DNA of 64,000 nucleotides from Microcoleus sp. AS-A8 (GCA_039962225.1 JAMPKV010000003.1:1-64000), one strand, 5' to 3'. Positions 37,701-45,742 are shown, counted from the first letter of the stretch. Program-made: numbers and translations. Notes: generated by a model from the sequence alone, not told the origin.

Positions 37701-37901
37701 TTGCACCGCGCTGAACGCCTCCAAGAGGAAGCTGAAAAACGGGTTAAACAGCTCAAGCACAAGGCTAAGGAGCAAATGGTAGAAACTCGCAAAGCGGCTG
37801 CAACGGCGGCTTGGTGGCTCTTTGGTACAGCGCTTACTTCAGTGGGTGTAGCGGCATTTGCTGGAGTAATGGCGGTACGAGGTCTAGCCTTTTTGGGTTA
37901 A
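34725..37901 (+). CDS. large membrane protein with about eight degenerate helical repeats
   Basis: A 1058-residue protein (an alternative start 48 bases upstream gives 1074). The ATG at 34725 is preceded by GAAGAGGG. Transmembrane segments are visible in the first 170 residues (about 10-25, 45-80, 105-130, 135-165) and one at the C-terminus (about residues 1030-1055). Between, about 80-100-residue units repeat: YLRNTNKEELNPEGIKRD... then FDRDTLVSLLSQREDxSEEEANRIxDxIE. Six copies are good (from about residue 430 on) and two N-terminal copies are degenerate. No family was recognised. The units look like helical hairpins in a bundle or rod. A 36-bp palindrome is inserted in frame in the first degenerate repeat. 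A strong terminator follows. Confidence 0.75.
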   Translation: MFHNLVILLGLHSTRFWLAQVQVSPTVTPPVNPPTEAALVFSGPQFLMALVAGVLMAFAFQFLLTNFTLAAGISSGENPVDADSDDSWGHAVREVESKVGLWALVTVNIALFIACFLAVKLALINSVTLGAITGVVIWSAYFLLLLWVSSTAISSLVGSVANTASSSLQGVMGIAATALGGRAVNAQVVNTVEASVAAVRRELSSAVDPTRVRDTVQDYIADLQLPKLDLKQIRNDFEKLLTSSELRSALRSSASLSLADSDVLQNVNRQTFVDLISSRTDLSKQDVNRIADQLEGAWQQVLGVQQQADPQSQLLNFLQSASPQELTSGQLGDKLGQLVGVGSSKAEDGNGSNGGNGNSLMEQGLQLGISALLGRVLSRTDLSDVDVEKISSQLQQFTHQATEQAKNLSSKVADQLPGQSFNTIKADVENYLLNSKPWHLNRETIKQEFKDVIYDPEAAPKAVRQQLEQLNLDAFVKFLESRDNFTSDQIADIAEQLEQIRQEVLETVQGAESDEQSQDLRSRVENYLRSMGKEELNPEGIERDFKALLEDPDAGADTLSHRFSQFDRDTLVSLLSQREDFSQEEADQLVGQLESLRDRVLSEAQNLQYQTKFKAQELGQKIESYLRNTNKEELNPDGIKQELQTFLDDPQAGVKALRERLSQFDRDTLVQLLNQREDLSEEQINQFIDQFEEVRHNILQAPQELAGNAKEQYERITSQIAEYLRNTNLDELDPEGIKQDLTKLLDDPKHGALALRERLSHVDRETLVKLLSQREDLSEEQINRTIDRVQDGIRSITKAPRRLASRAKDTVRDFQANFEEYLRNTNKEELAPEGIKRDLQQLFNDPREGLKSVGDRLSHFDRGTLVSLLSQREDISEEEANRIADNIESVRHQFVEQAQAIQHQMQSVIDGVFGKIRHYLNSLDRPELNYEGIKRDFRKVFDDPEAGFDALRDRLSQFDRDTLVAVISSREDISEAEANRIIDQIEGVRDSVLHRAERLQEEAEKRVKQLKHKAKEQMVETRKAAATAAWWLFGTALTSVGVAAFAGVMAVRGLAFLG
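35462..35497. repeat. 36-bp dispersed repeat, copy 2, inside a coding frame
   Basis: Identical to 11315-11350 over 36 bases. It is exactly 12 codons and in frame, giving a basic/Ser-rich insert (RSALRSSASLSL) at the point where the sequence departs from the other repeats of the protein. Confidence 0.92.
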
Positions 37902-37935
37902 TGATTTAACAATTCTCTTGTGAATTTTAGAACTT

Positions 37936-37964
37936 AAGCCTCCTGAATGGGGGGCTTTTTCTTT
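37936..37964 (+). terminator. Rho-independent terminator
   Basis: AAGCCTCC pairs with GGGGGCTT (one G-U pair) across a 6-base loop and is followed by TTTTTCTTTT. It lies 34 bases after the large repeat-protein gene. Confidence 0.75.
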
Positions 37965-38007
37965 TACTATGGAGTGATTGTCCCAATGGCAAAGAGTTGC
38001 GTTTCCC

Positions 38008-38178
38008 TCAAATTGCGAGTGTCAGGTCAGAAATGCAAGTGCTGACTGTTCTGGTTTTCTGATCAAAGACAAATTCGCTATAGTCGGCTAAGTTGTCGAG
38101 TCCTAAGAGATTCAGGATAATTTCAATAATTAGCCAGAAGCTTATTTGAAGTAGTGTCTTTTGCCACTGAGTTTGCAT
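38008..38178 (-). CDS. small membrane protein, 56 residues
   Basis: The start is the internal ATG at 38178, preceded by AAGAAGG, and not the longer frame to 38361, whose extra N-terminus has no protein character. MQTQWQKTLLQISFWLIIEIILNLLGL is a single hydrophobic helix, followed by DNLADYSEFVF. I recognise the type as a frequent small cyanobacterial membrane protein of unknown function. Confidence 0.5.
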   Translation of the reverse strand: MQTQWQKTLLQISFWLIIEIILNLLGLDNLADYSEFVFDQKTRTVSTCISDLTLAI

Positions 38179-38660
38179 ATTAGCTGACCTTCTTAATCTA
38201 TGCCCTTGAGGTGTGAGCTTGCGCCTTAAAATTGTGTTAGGGATAGTAGATGAGATCGCCTGGAAATATTGGTATAAGCTACAAGCTTGAATCCCATTAC
38301 ACGTTATCTCGCCTTGGGTCCAGCTCGAATCAAGAAATTTACTGAACTTTTTTGGGAACAACTTAGAGATCTCAGGGAAATTACGGAGAAACTTCAGGGG
38401 TGTCCTAGGTAGGGAGCGATCGCACCATTGCGTTTCTCAGAGGTGTGAAGTACATCACAATAACCTAACCCCCAACTCCTCATCCTCACATAAGATCTGC
38501 GGTCGCTCCGGTTCCCTACTAGGGTTGCGGGAGTAAGAATCAAAGCCTCTTCTGTGCTATCGCTACGTACTTCTTTAAGCGCTATCGGAAGAACATATAT
38601 TGACAACAATTGGTGAGTCCTTGATCGAAGAATTCTGTACTTCGATAAGCAACGATGCGG
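38179..38660. other. intergenic region
   Basis: I see no supported gene. A reverse 71-codon frame (38394-38609) is probably spurious. No clear promoter or repeat was identified. Confidence 0.45.
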
Positions 38661-39200
38661 TTACTGTCCACAAACGTTGTAGAAAAACAAATCTGGATCA
38701 AGTCCGCCTTCTAGACGGCGGTTCTTTGTCAGAAACGCCACCACTTGGTCGTTTTCAATAATGGCAGGTGGGTTTTGTGCATTAGGGTTATAGGCCCTCA
38801 AGTCAGATATCCGGCTGCCGTAGTCGCCAACCCGATTGCGGATGCTCATAGATGAGACTCGACTGCCGTAATCACCAATCTGATTACAGACAGAGTTCTC
38901 TGCGAGCCGCTCATTAGAAATCACTCCTAAAAAAGCGCCATCTTGCCCAACTACGTAAGGAGCTGCATTGTCAGCTTGAGCTATGAATTGAGGTGGTGTT
39001 GATACCGATGGCTCCTCTACTGTAAACCCATAGGGTTTAGGAAGATTAGATTGAGGCAGCCGGGTTTGAAGTTCAGAGGTGTTTACTCTCTGCGTTGAGA
39101 TAGGAGCTATCTTGTTTTGCGATGGTTCCGAAGCTTGAGAGGTACATCCAGCCAACAAAGTGAGTAAGCCTAAACCGATTAGCAGCCTTTTCATGTTCAT
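38661..39200 (-). CDS. lipoprotein with two GDYGSRxS motifs
   Basis: A 179-residue protein with a lipoprotein signal (MKRLLIGLGLLTLLAGC, lipobox LAGC). The mature part ends with NQIGDYGSRVSSMSIRNRVG and GDYGSRISDLRAYNP repeats, then an Ile/Val-rich C-terminus and two Cys (residues about 106 and 177) that could bridge. The GDYGSxxSxxS motif is common in uncharacterised cyanobacterial secreted proteins. It lies in an isolated position. Confidence 0.75.
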   Translation of the reverse strand: MNMKRLLIGLGLLTLLAGCTSQASEPSQNKIAPISTQRVNTSELQTRLPQSNLPKPYGFTVEEPSVSTPPQFIAQADNAAPYVVGQDGAFLGVISNERLAENSVCNQIGDYGSRVSSMSIRNRVGDYGSRISDLRAYNPNAQNPPAIIENDQVVAFLTKNRRLEGGLDPDLFFYNVCGQ

Positions 39201-39482
39201 ATCAGCATCCTTTGATAATCAAACTTGTTTCTGTGTTTAGTATCAAAGGCTAATGCTAGTGAGCGCGATAGTATAAACACGGAAATTTTTTTTCCAGGTA
39301 ATGATAATCCCCAGTATTAAGACGTAGAAGCTTAATGATGGTTCTTTGTGCAAACTCTGCCTAGCGCTGGCATAGATAGCTAGGATGCCATAAGGTGTGA
39401 TCACTGTTACTCTTCAAGCCTACTGTGTACTCGCAAAGCTCAAAAACCAGCAGTGTGATCGCTACTAGCTCACCTACCTCTG

Positions 39483-39734
39483 CTAAGGCTGCTCCTCATC
39501 CTCATCCTCTAAAAGCTCACCTAAATAAATCTCCACAAATTTTGCGGCGGCTACTCGATTAATTCCCTTAAGCGCTTTGACAATATCTACAACCGTCTCA
39601 GCAGTAGGGTCTGCTCTTTCGTGAAACCAGCGATTAACGACAGTTCGCTCAATGCCTAACGCCACAGCCAATTTGTTCTGACTGATACTGTAGGTTTCCA
39701 ATGCCTGCTTGAGGGCTTGCCCTGCTCTTCCCAT
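39483..39734 (-). CDS. XRE-family HTH regulator, small
   Basis: An 83-residue protein: helix-turn-helix SQNKLAVALGIERTVVNRWFHERADPTAETVVDIVKALK, then a short acidic tail (DEDEEQP). There is no extra sensor domain, so it may be a repressor of its own neighbourhood. Its promoter region carries two 18-bp operator-like sites shared with the divergent gene at 39954. A toxin-antitoxin-like unit is possible but unproven. Confidence 0.85.
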   Translation of the reverse strand: MGRAGQALKQALETYSISQNKLAVALGIERTVVNRWFHERADPTAETVVDIVKALKGINRVAAAKFVEIYLGELLEDEDEEQP

Positions 39735-39771
39735 GCCTCTGATCGTGTCAGAGGAACTTGACTGAGTAAAT

Positions 39772-39825
39772 GTGAATTTATTTGTTTACATGCTGTATGA
39801 TTAAAACGTAAACTTATTTGTTTAC
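39772..39825. promoter_or_regulatory. two near-identical 18-bp operator-like sites
   Basis: Site 1 at 39772-39789 reads GTGAAT-TTATTT-GTTTAC and site 2 at 39808-39825 reads GTAAAC-TTATTT-GTTTAC. Site 2 is a perfect 6-6 inverted repeat around TTATTT; site 1 differs at two bases of its left half. They are offset by 36 bases. They lie between the XRE gene (39734) and the divergent gene (39954) and are plausible binding sites of the XRE protein. Confidence 0.55.
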
Positions 39826-39953
39826 ATTCTAGTCTTCCATAAGGCGATCACAGATACACACGAACACGAGTGAGCGCCTTTCCTAAAAAACGCGATCGCC
39901 TACATACAAGCGATCGCAAATATCCGTCTACCAATTAACAAGTAGGAAAACCG

Positions 39954-40463
39954 ATGAACCACACTGAATGGCTACGCCTTCAAACAGAAGGCGAGAAAAT
40001 CTGTTCGTCTCTCAGACAGCAAAATTACCGATGCCTGAAACAAACCCGCCGCTTGAGCTGGAAAATCATCACCCCCTTTAGTCTCCCCTTACCCACGGGG
40101 GAAGCAGAGCACAGCTACCTGCTGACTTGGCTACCATCACCCGTCAGTGACTGGAGTCTCATCCCCAACGACACCACACAAACACGGGAAAAGCTATGGA
40201 AACACCTTCAAAATATCCTCAACACAATTCGAGGCACACAAGCCAATACCCACCAACACATCGAGCAACCCGAAGACTATTCCCGTCCTTGGGCGATCGT
40301 CCGTCTCTTACCCGACGCCCGACGCTACACAGTGGCAAGATTCTACAACAGAGCGGATGCCCAAGACCATCTGAGATTCCTCAAGCGCTTCATTCCAGCC
40401 GCAGAATTTGAAGTTATCTTCGACATTCCTACAGATTTAGAAAATACAGCTTCAATTGACTAA
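39954..40463 (+). CDS. hypothetical protein, 169 residues
   Basis: The frame starts at ATG after GTAGGAAAACCG, an AGGA-type ribosome site. The N-terminal half reads NHTEWLRLQTEGEKICSSLRQQNY, and the C-terminal half contains DARRYTVARFYNRADAQDHLRFLKRFIP, which looks like a compact alpha/beta fold with a basic face. There is no known domain. Divergent from the XRE gene, and followed closely by another hypothetical gene. Confidence 0.6.
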   Translation: MNHTEWLRLQTEGEKICSSLRQQNYRCLKQTRRLSWKIITPFSLPLPTGEAEHSYLLTWLPSPVSDWSLIPNDTTQTREKLWKHLQNILNTIRGTQANTHQHIEQPEDYSRPWAIVRLLPDARRYTVARFYNRADAQDHLRFLKRFIPAAEFEVIFDIPTDLENTASID

Positions 40464-40475
40464 TCCTCAGTTCAA

Positions 40476-40516
40476 AGATTTTAAATCTAAAATTCAAAAT
40501 CCAAAATCTAAAATCG
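40476..40516. repeat. AAAATCC/AAAATCT heptamer repeat
   Basis: Four to five imperfect AAAAT(T/C)(C/T)-type heptamers lie between the two hypothetical genes, as in cyanobacterial STRR sequences. This also explains why the intergenic stretch is not coding. Confidence 0.8.
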
Positions 40517-40517
40517 A

Positions 40518-40931
40518 ATGACTATCCTATTTCGCCGCATCAACCCCGCTCAAAAATTCCGCATCACCAAACGCCAAATTGCCAAATTCCTCCGAATCCC
40601 CGAATCACTCATCGTAAAAATCGAATCTTGGCTCTACGTTCTATTTGTCCATCGCCTCGACAAAGGAGGACAATTTATCAGCTATCGTCAACTAGAACAG
40701 TGGAAAAATGCCGTTGCTTGTCAGCTACAAAAATGCTCAACCAGGGAACAGCTACAACACTTGTGGAATGCCATTACATTTGACCACACCCAGCACAAAA
40801 ACCAATATCTTGATTCTGTCCTCCCATTCCTAGAAAACATCCGGTTGAAACGTGTTGAAGCTATCCCCGAAGCGCCGCAAACTCAAGATGTAGCTATGAC
40901 ACCGAAATTTATTTCAGAGTGCGATCGCTAA
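40518..40931 (+). CDS. hypothetical protein, 137 residues
   Basis: A basic N-terminus (MTILFRRINPAQKFRITKRQIAKFLRIPESLIVKIESWLYVLF) is rich in Arg/Lys and aromatic residues; the rest is helical with Cys pairs. No family recognised. The stop is 15 bases before the convergent oxidoreductase's stop. It may form a unit with the upstream hypothetical gene under the XRE regulator. Confidence 0.5.
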   Translation: MTILFRRINPAQKFRITKRQIAKFLRIPESLIVKIESWLYVLFVHRLDKGGQFISYRQLEQWKNAVACQLQKCSTREQLQHLWNAITFDHTQHKNQYLDSVLPFLENIRLKRVEAIPEAPQTQDVAMTPKFISECDR

Positions 40932-40946
40932 ACTTGGTTGAATCTA

Positions 40947-41909
40947 TTATTCCTTGCCACTCATATCCAACAACACCTTCAAAACACCCTTTGTTGAAGC
41001 CCGTTCAAACGCAGCAAGCCCTTCACTTAGAGGATAACGAGCATGAATCAGTGGTTCTACATCCACCTGTCCCGAAGCCAGCAGATCCAGTGCGGCGGGA
41101 AAAGGGCCACAGCGCGACCCAATCAGCGTAATTTCGTCTACCACGAGAGAGGAGGCATCGAACGTTAACTGACCCGCGTAGGTACTTTTGAGGACTAAAG
41201 TGCCGCGTGGACGCAATGCTCTCCGTGCGATCGCAAATCCAGCCGGATTACCCGTACACTCCACCGATACGTCGAAAGCTCTGTCAGCCACACCATCTTC
41301 CTGTCCAGTTTGTATCCCCCGTGCTGCCAGATTAGCCAGCTTCTCCTGATGACGCCCCACAACCAAGAGATCGCAACCGGTTACCGCTAGCGTTTGCGCC
41401 ACCAGTTGCCCCAGCTTGCCATCCCCAACCACTAAAACCCGCTCACCAGGACTCACTTTTACTTGCTGCTGAATTTCTAAAGCAGCGGCTACGGGTTCAG
41501 TAAATGTAGCAACATCCGTAGGCACATTGTCTGGTACTCGATGCAAGTTTTCGATGGGTAAGGAAAGATACTCAGCAAACGCTCCATTCCGGTTCACGAT
41601 ACCCAGTACAGTCCGGTTTTCACAGTGAGTTGGCTGTCCACTGCGGCAGAATCGGCACTGCCCACAAACGGCATTAATCTCGCCGACCACTCGCTGTCCT
41701 TTGAGATGCTCTGGCCCTTGTTCTACGACACCCACAAATTCGTGACCTAAAATGCCGATGTAGGGGTAATAGCCTCGGAGCAATTCGAGGTCGGTGTTGC
41801 AGATGCCTGCCCGTACTACCCGCACCAGTGCTTCGCCCGGTGCTGGGTTGGGAATGGGGGCATCGTAGCGCAGTTGAAGTTGGTTATTTTCTAGCCAAAG
41901 AGCTTGCAT
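40947..41909 (-). CDS. zinc-dependent alcohol dehydrogenase-type oxidoreductase
   Basis: A 320-residue MDR protein. The catalytic-domain Zn ligand region reads CNTDLELLRGYYPYIGILGHEFVG. The structural zinc is bound by CGQCRFCRSGQPTHC. The Rossmann fold shows VLVVGDGKLGQLVAQTLA (GxGxxG). It probably oxidises a polyol or alcohol with NAD(P), with the substrate unknown. It is slightly shorter than typical 340-350-residue members. Confidence 0.88.
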   Translation of the reverse strand: MQALWLENNQLQLRYDAPIPNPAPGEALVRVVRAGICNTDLELLRGYYPYIGILGHEFVGVVEQGPEHLKGQRVVGEINAVCGQCRFCRSGQPTHCENRTVLGIVNRNGAFAEYLSLPIENLHRVPDNVPTDVATFTEPVAAALEIQQQVKVSPGERVLVVGDGKLGQLVAQTLAVTGCDLLVVGRHQEKLANLAARGIQTGQEDGVADRAFDVSVECTGNPAGFAIARRALRPRGTLVLKSTYAGQLTFDASSLVVDEITLIGSRCGPFPAALDLLASGQVDVEPLIHARYPLSEGLAAFERASTKGVLKVLLDMSGKE

Positions 41910-42001
41910 TAGGATTGATTTTGTAGGGGCGTGGTTTAGGGATAAGGCTTGACAATAAACAGTTTCTCATGTTCAAAACCTGTCTTGCTTATATTTTTAA
42001 C

Positions 42002-42035
42002 TAACCACAGAGGCACAGAGAACACGGAGAAGAGA
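42002..42035. repeat. dispersed cyanobacterial repeat (CCACAGAGGCACAGAGAACACGGAG type)
   Basis: The sequence TAACCACAGAGGCACAGAG is a well-known dispersed cyanobacterial repeat type that also occurs as its reverse complement. A purine-rich run follows to about 42060. Confidence 0.75.
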
Positions 42036-42122
42036 AAGAAAGAGGAAAGAGGAGAGATAAGTGAAGTTTTTTACCTCTACATAAGCTTTGCCGACAGATG
42101 AGAGGAATTGGTTAGATAGCGC

Positions 42123-43574
42123 TCAATGGGACTGTGCAAAAGCTTGGAACTGTTGCTCACTAATCCGCCCTGCTTGATACAGGGTTTCGGTAATTTCAGA
42201 AATCGTTAATACTGAGTGCGCTCGATAACCATTGGCTTTCAGTCTGTCTTTCACCCCTTGTTCATGGTCGAGAAAAACGACGATATCTTCGACTTTTAAT
42301 CCTGCTGATTTTATCTTTTCTGCTCCTTCCATCACACTCTTCCCACTGATGAGAATGTCATCCACCACCACCACCATTTCTCCTGGCTCAAAGTGACCTT
42401 CAATGACTCTCCTTGTACCGTGTGCTTTGACCTCCTTGCGGGGAAAAATCATCGGGTGATGGAGGCGCAATGATAATCCGGTCGCTGTTGGTAAGGAACC
42501 ATAGGGAATACCTGCGATGCGGTCAAAGCTGAGGTCTTTGAGGATATGTTCATAGGCAGTGAGAACTTGATGGAAAATTTGGGGGTTAGAGATGATTTTG
42601 CGGAGGTCGATGTAGTAAGGAAATACTGCGCCTGATGCTTGAACAAACTCGCCGAATAAAATGCAACCAATGTCATAAAGTTGCAAAATCAGATCTTGAT
42701 AAGGATGCTGTTCCAAAAAACATACATCAGGCATCCACAAATCACAAGTCGTACCGTCTTGAACAATCTGCTGTCTCGTTTGATTAATGGATTCGCGCAG
42801 GGATGCGATCGCAACAGCAGGTTTCTCACTGGATAACATATCCTGGGGAACTGGAATGAGCAGTCCATCACCGTTGGCATTCAATCCTGCGGTTAGGATT
42901 TCGGTAAGGTTGCCACCGCCTTCTGCCCAAATGCTCCGCGCTAGGATAATTCGTTCGGGAGCAACCGCACGGATGCGTGCCAGAATTTCGGCGTTGGTGG
43001 TTCCCACTTCGAGACCTAATTGTTCAGGAGTACCCCAATTTTTCGCCTCTTTGACCACTTGCAAGTAAAGTGGAGACTCAGGCGTGGGATATTGCTGCAA
43101 AGAGACTGCACCCGGATTTGAGGTGGAACACAGGACCAATACCGCCTTACCGGGATAAATCAAAAACGGTGCAATATGGTCTTGCCCGGAGTAGGGAGTC
43201 AGGGTAATCGCATCCACTTGCCACTGTGCAAAAACGGTTTGGGCAAAGATGGTGCTGGTATTGAGGTCGCCGTGTTTGGCGTCTAAAATAATGGGAATGT
43301 GAGCTGGGATAGCCGTTAAGGTTTTGTGTAGCAGTTCCATGCCTGGAACACCTAACGCCTTGTAAAAGCCAAACGTCGGCTTATAGGCACAGACTAAATC
43401 GGCGGTTTCCCGAATCAGAAATTGCAGCCAGTCCCACAACTCTGCAATGATGCTGTCTTTGTCTTCTCCTCGACAGTAATGCGTTGGCATCATTTCTGGA
43501 TTGGGATCGAGTCCCACTACTAGCAAGCTTTGGTTTTGTGCGATCGCTGCATTCAGTTTCTCGAAAAAGTCCAT
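42123..43574 (-). CDS. pyrF-pyrE: bifunctional orotidine-5'-phosphate decarboxylase / orotate phosphoribosyltransferase
   Basis: Two pyrimidine enzymes in one 483-residue chain. Residues 1 to about 280 are the class II OMP decarboxylase, with LVVGLDPNPEMMPTHY and LDAKHGDLNTS, which holds the catalytic Asp-Lys-Asp. Residues about 290-483 are OPRTase with the PRPP loop VVVVDDILISGKSVMEGAEK. The order decarboxylase-phosphoribosyltransferase is opposite to eukaryotic UMP synthase. It stands alone downstream of the MDR dehydrogenase. Confidence 0.96.
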   Translation of the reverse strand: MDFFEKLNAAIAQNQSLLVVGLDPNPEMMPTHYCRGEDKDSIIAELWDWLQFLIRETADLVCAYKPTFGFYKALGVPGMELLHKTLTAIPAHIPIILDAKHGDLNTSTIFAQTVFAQWQVDAITLTPYSGQDHIAPFLIYPGKAVLVLCSTSNPGAVSLQQYPTPESPLYLQVVKEAKNWGTPEQLGLEVGTTNAEILARIRAVAPERIILARSIWAEGGGNLTEILTAGLNANGDGLLIPVPQDMLSSEKPAVAIASLRESINQTRQQIVQDGTTCDLWMPDVCFLEQHPYQDLILQLYDIGCILFGEFVQASGAVFPYYIDLRKIISNPQIFHQVLTAYEHILKDLSFDRIAGIPYGSLPTATGLSLRLHHPMIFPRKEVKAHGTRRVIEGHFEPGEMVVVVDDILISGKSVMEGAEKIKSAGLKVEDIVVFLDHEQGVKDRLKANGYRAHSVLTISEITETLYQAGRISEQQFQAFAQSH

Positions 43575-44112
43575 TAGGATTGTCCTGATTAAGAACCCAT
43601 CGCCTAACCCTAAGGGTAAAAGTTGTAAAGATATTTTTCAATGATGAGAGCGAGCCATTTATTTTAGGCGATCGCGCAGGTGCTGAGGTTGCCACATCCT
43701 CATTTTTGTATCACTATGCTCAACTGATGGTAATTTTAGCTGCGATCGAGTGGATTAATCGCTTAGTTGACGATGCCGATATTCTTTGCGAAAGCACCCG
43801 CGCCACAGCCGGGATTAAACCGCACACAAACCGATTTGGGCTTTTTCCGGGGGCACTGCCTCGACGAAAAATTGACGTTTTGAAGATTGGTAATATAACA
43901 CTTCGTTACTCAATCATTTACGGAGTCCACTTCAGCAGTAAAGATAGAGCTAGGGACAAGGAGCGAGATAAGATTCATGCTCAACCCTATGTCCCTCGCG
44001 CTGATATTACGCACCCAATCGCCCGAATCTGCACTTATCTTTGGCAGTTCCGATGGGTGAGTAATTACCACTCCCAGCGCAGCTTGAAGAACAGTTCGTA
44101 GAGTGTAGAACT
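43575..44112. other. intergenic region of uncertain content
   Basis: It contains a HIP1-like GCGATCGC and one 131-codon forward frame (43706-44101). The frame's composition does not resemble a known family and its start lacks a ribosome site; the call is left open. Confidence 0.4.
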
Positions 44113-44322
44113 ATGACTATTTCCCCTCGTCGGGTATATTCCCAGCTCAGAAAGATTGACCAAGTTGATTTTATGACTAGTGCGCTTTACCGTGAGCTTG
44201 CCCAAGATGTGCTAGCTGCGCCGGGAGTCAGCTTAGCCATGAAACAAGCGATCGCCGAACGTCTCAACCAGGCCAATCGCCGACTGGGACGGCAAACCGT
44301 TGGTGGTGAGGACAGCTACTAA
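44113..44322 (+). CDS. small conserved protein, 69 residues
   Basis: The sequence MTISPRRVYSQLRKIDQVDF... ends in QANRRLGRQTVGGEDSY. It is helical, Arg-rich and Met-containing, with an even codon pattern. The start ATG is preceded by TAGAAC. It is followed by a terminator hairpin at 44434. Function unknown. Confidence 0.55.
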   Translation: MTISPRRVYSQLRKIDQVDFMTSALYRELAQDVLAAPGVSLAMKQAIAERLNQANRRLGRQTVGGEDSY

Positions 44323-44709
44323 GCTGATGTACCTTTAAATGGCATCGTTCGGAGCGCCAGAATGACACAAAGACCTCCACATGCCATTTGAGTAACGATT
44401 AGCTTAAATACTGCAACAGATTAACTTTCTAACAGGGCGCGGCTGTGCGCCCTATTGGTTTATTTAGGGCATTTCTACAAATCAAACCGACACATAGCAA
44501 CGATAAAAGCAACATAAAATTTGCTTTTTTCAGTAAAAATGCTGTAATTTCTTAGAAAAAATTACCAAAATTTTAATGATTTAAGTTCAAGTAGATTTTT
44601 ATAAAAAAGATAAATAAATATGTATTTTTAAGTATAAAATAGCTAATTTATTAATAGAAAAAACTATACATTAAAACATTAAGGGATACCTAATAAAATC
44701 CCAAAAACT
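44323..44709. other. AT-rich intergenic region with terminator
   Basis: The region includes the hairpin at 44434-44453 and a long AT-rich stretch (44460-44700), which probably contains the promoter of the radical SAM gene. No gene is visible. Confidence 0.6.
44434..44470 (+). terminator. hairpin AGGGCGC/GCGCCCT
   Basis: A perfect 7-bp stem with a 6-base loop, followed by ATTGGTTTATTT, about 110 bases after the small gene at 44113. Confidence 0.55.
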
Positions 44710-45375
44710 ATGCGTATCTCTGCGATAAAAAAACCTAACAGAGCCATGAAAAACCAAACAAACGTTCGACCGCCACAACTAAAAGAAATTCTCCCTGGAT
44801 ATCTGAATATCATGGGCTACGTTGACCAATCAGAAGTCAATGGCCCAGGCTGTCGCGCCGTAGTTTGGGTGCAGGGGTGTAAGCGAGAGTGTCCCGGATG
44901 TTTCAACCCAGAATCGTGGTCGTTTGAAACTAACCAATTAATCGCCGTTGATGAACTAGCGAATCAAATTTTGAGCAATCCTCACAACCAGGGCGTAACC
45001 TTTTCGGGAGGGGAACCGTTTTGGCAAGCACCAGCACTTGTTCAACTCGCCAAGCGCTTAAAAACGGCTGGGTTTAACGTCATGTGTTTTACGGGATTTA
45101 CCTTAGAAGAACTGCGTTCTGAACGATCGCCCCTTGGCGCTTCCGAGTTGCTTGAACAGTTAGACATCCTAGTCGATGGCCCCTATGTGGAATCCTTAGC
45201 CATCCATTCCCCAGATTCTCTCGTGTCGTCGCGCAATCAAAGGGTTCATTTGTTCAATTCCGCCTTGAAAGACAAACTGAACTGGGCGAGTGAGCAGATG
45301 GAAGTTCACATCCTGAAAGATGGTAGCCGCATTATCACGGGTTTTCGAGGTCAGAATGGTTTGAGTGAAAGCTGA
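44710..45375 (+). CDS. radical SAM activating enzyme, NrdG-like
   Basis: The 221-residue protein has the 4Fe-4S radical SAM cluster motif CKRECPGC (CxxxCxxC) in VWVQGCKRECPGCFNPESW and a GGEPFW motif. This is the form of the class III ribonucleotide reductase activator (NrdG) and related pyruvate-formate-lyase activating enzymes. In cyanobacteria such NrdG-like proteins often occur without nrdD. The first ATG is used; MKN at 44746 would also give a normal N-terminus. The next gene is on the same strand and its ATG lies 40 bases after the stop. Confidence 0.82.
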   Translation: MRISAIKKPNRAMKNQTNVRPPQLKEILPGYLNIMGYVDQSEVNGPGCRAVVWVQGCKRECPGCFNPESWSFETNQLIAVDELANQILSNPHNQGVTFSGGEPFWQAPALVQLAKRLKTAGFNVMCFTGFTLEELRSERSPLGASELLEQLDILVDGPYVESLAIHSPDSLVSSRNQRVHLFNSALKDKLNWASEQMEVHILKDGSRIITGFRGQNGLSES

Positions 45376-45415
45376 ACTACTATGCTTAACTGTGGTGTGG
45401 TTCAACGAGGACAAG

Positions 45416-45742
45416 ATGTCAGAGTTTCTAGATTTTCTTAGGCATAAGTTTGCTTACGTGGCGATCGCAGAATTCAAACCTGGGAAGTTTGAAGAGGCCA
45501 AGCATCTCTATGAAAAAGCGGTTTCCACCTACGCCGAAGGCTTTAAAGGAGCCTACCTGCTGCAAAAGCCAGGAACTGACGAAGGAATTGCCGTCATTTT
45601 TTGGGACAATGTAGGAGATATGGAAGCCAATCAAAACGAAGCTTACCAGGCCATCTTAAAAGAGATGACGCCGCTGTTTGCCAAAGCACCGAACACTGAT
45701 ATCTATGAACTGGTGAGTGAAATTCATCCCGTAGAAGAATAA
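45416..45742 (+). CDS. ABM (antibiotic biosynthesis monooxygenase) superfamily small protein
   Basis: I chose ATG at 45416 (after ACGAGGACAAG); the longer frame starts with implausible sequence. This gives 108 residues with VAIAEFKPGKFEEAKHLYEKAV and a ferredoxin-like alpha/beta sandwich pattern, as in ABM dimers. No heme or substrate residue can be assigned. It lies right after the NrdG-like gene and may be in the same transcript. Confidence 0.65.
   Translation: MSEFLDFLRHKFAYVAIAEFKPGKFEEAKHLYEKAVSTYAEGFKGAYLLQKPGTDEGIAVIFWDNVGDMEANQNEAYQAILKEMTPLFAKAPNTDIYELVSEIHPVEE

Noticed and set aside
38179-38361. N-terminal extension of the 38008-38178 small protein
   Set aside because: The internal ATG at 38178 has a ribosome site and starts the hydrophobic protein; the extension has no protein-like pattern.
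43706-44101. 131-codon forward frame
   Set aside because: Composition and lack of a ribosome site make it doubtful; no family recognised. It is left unannotated.
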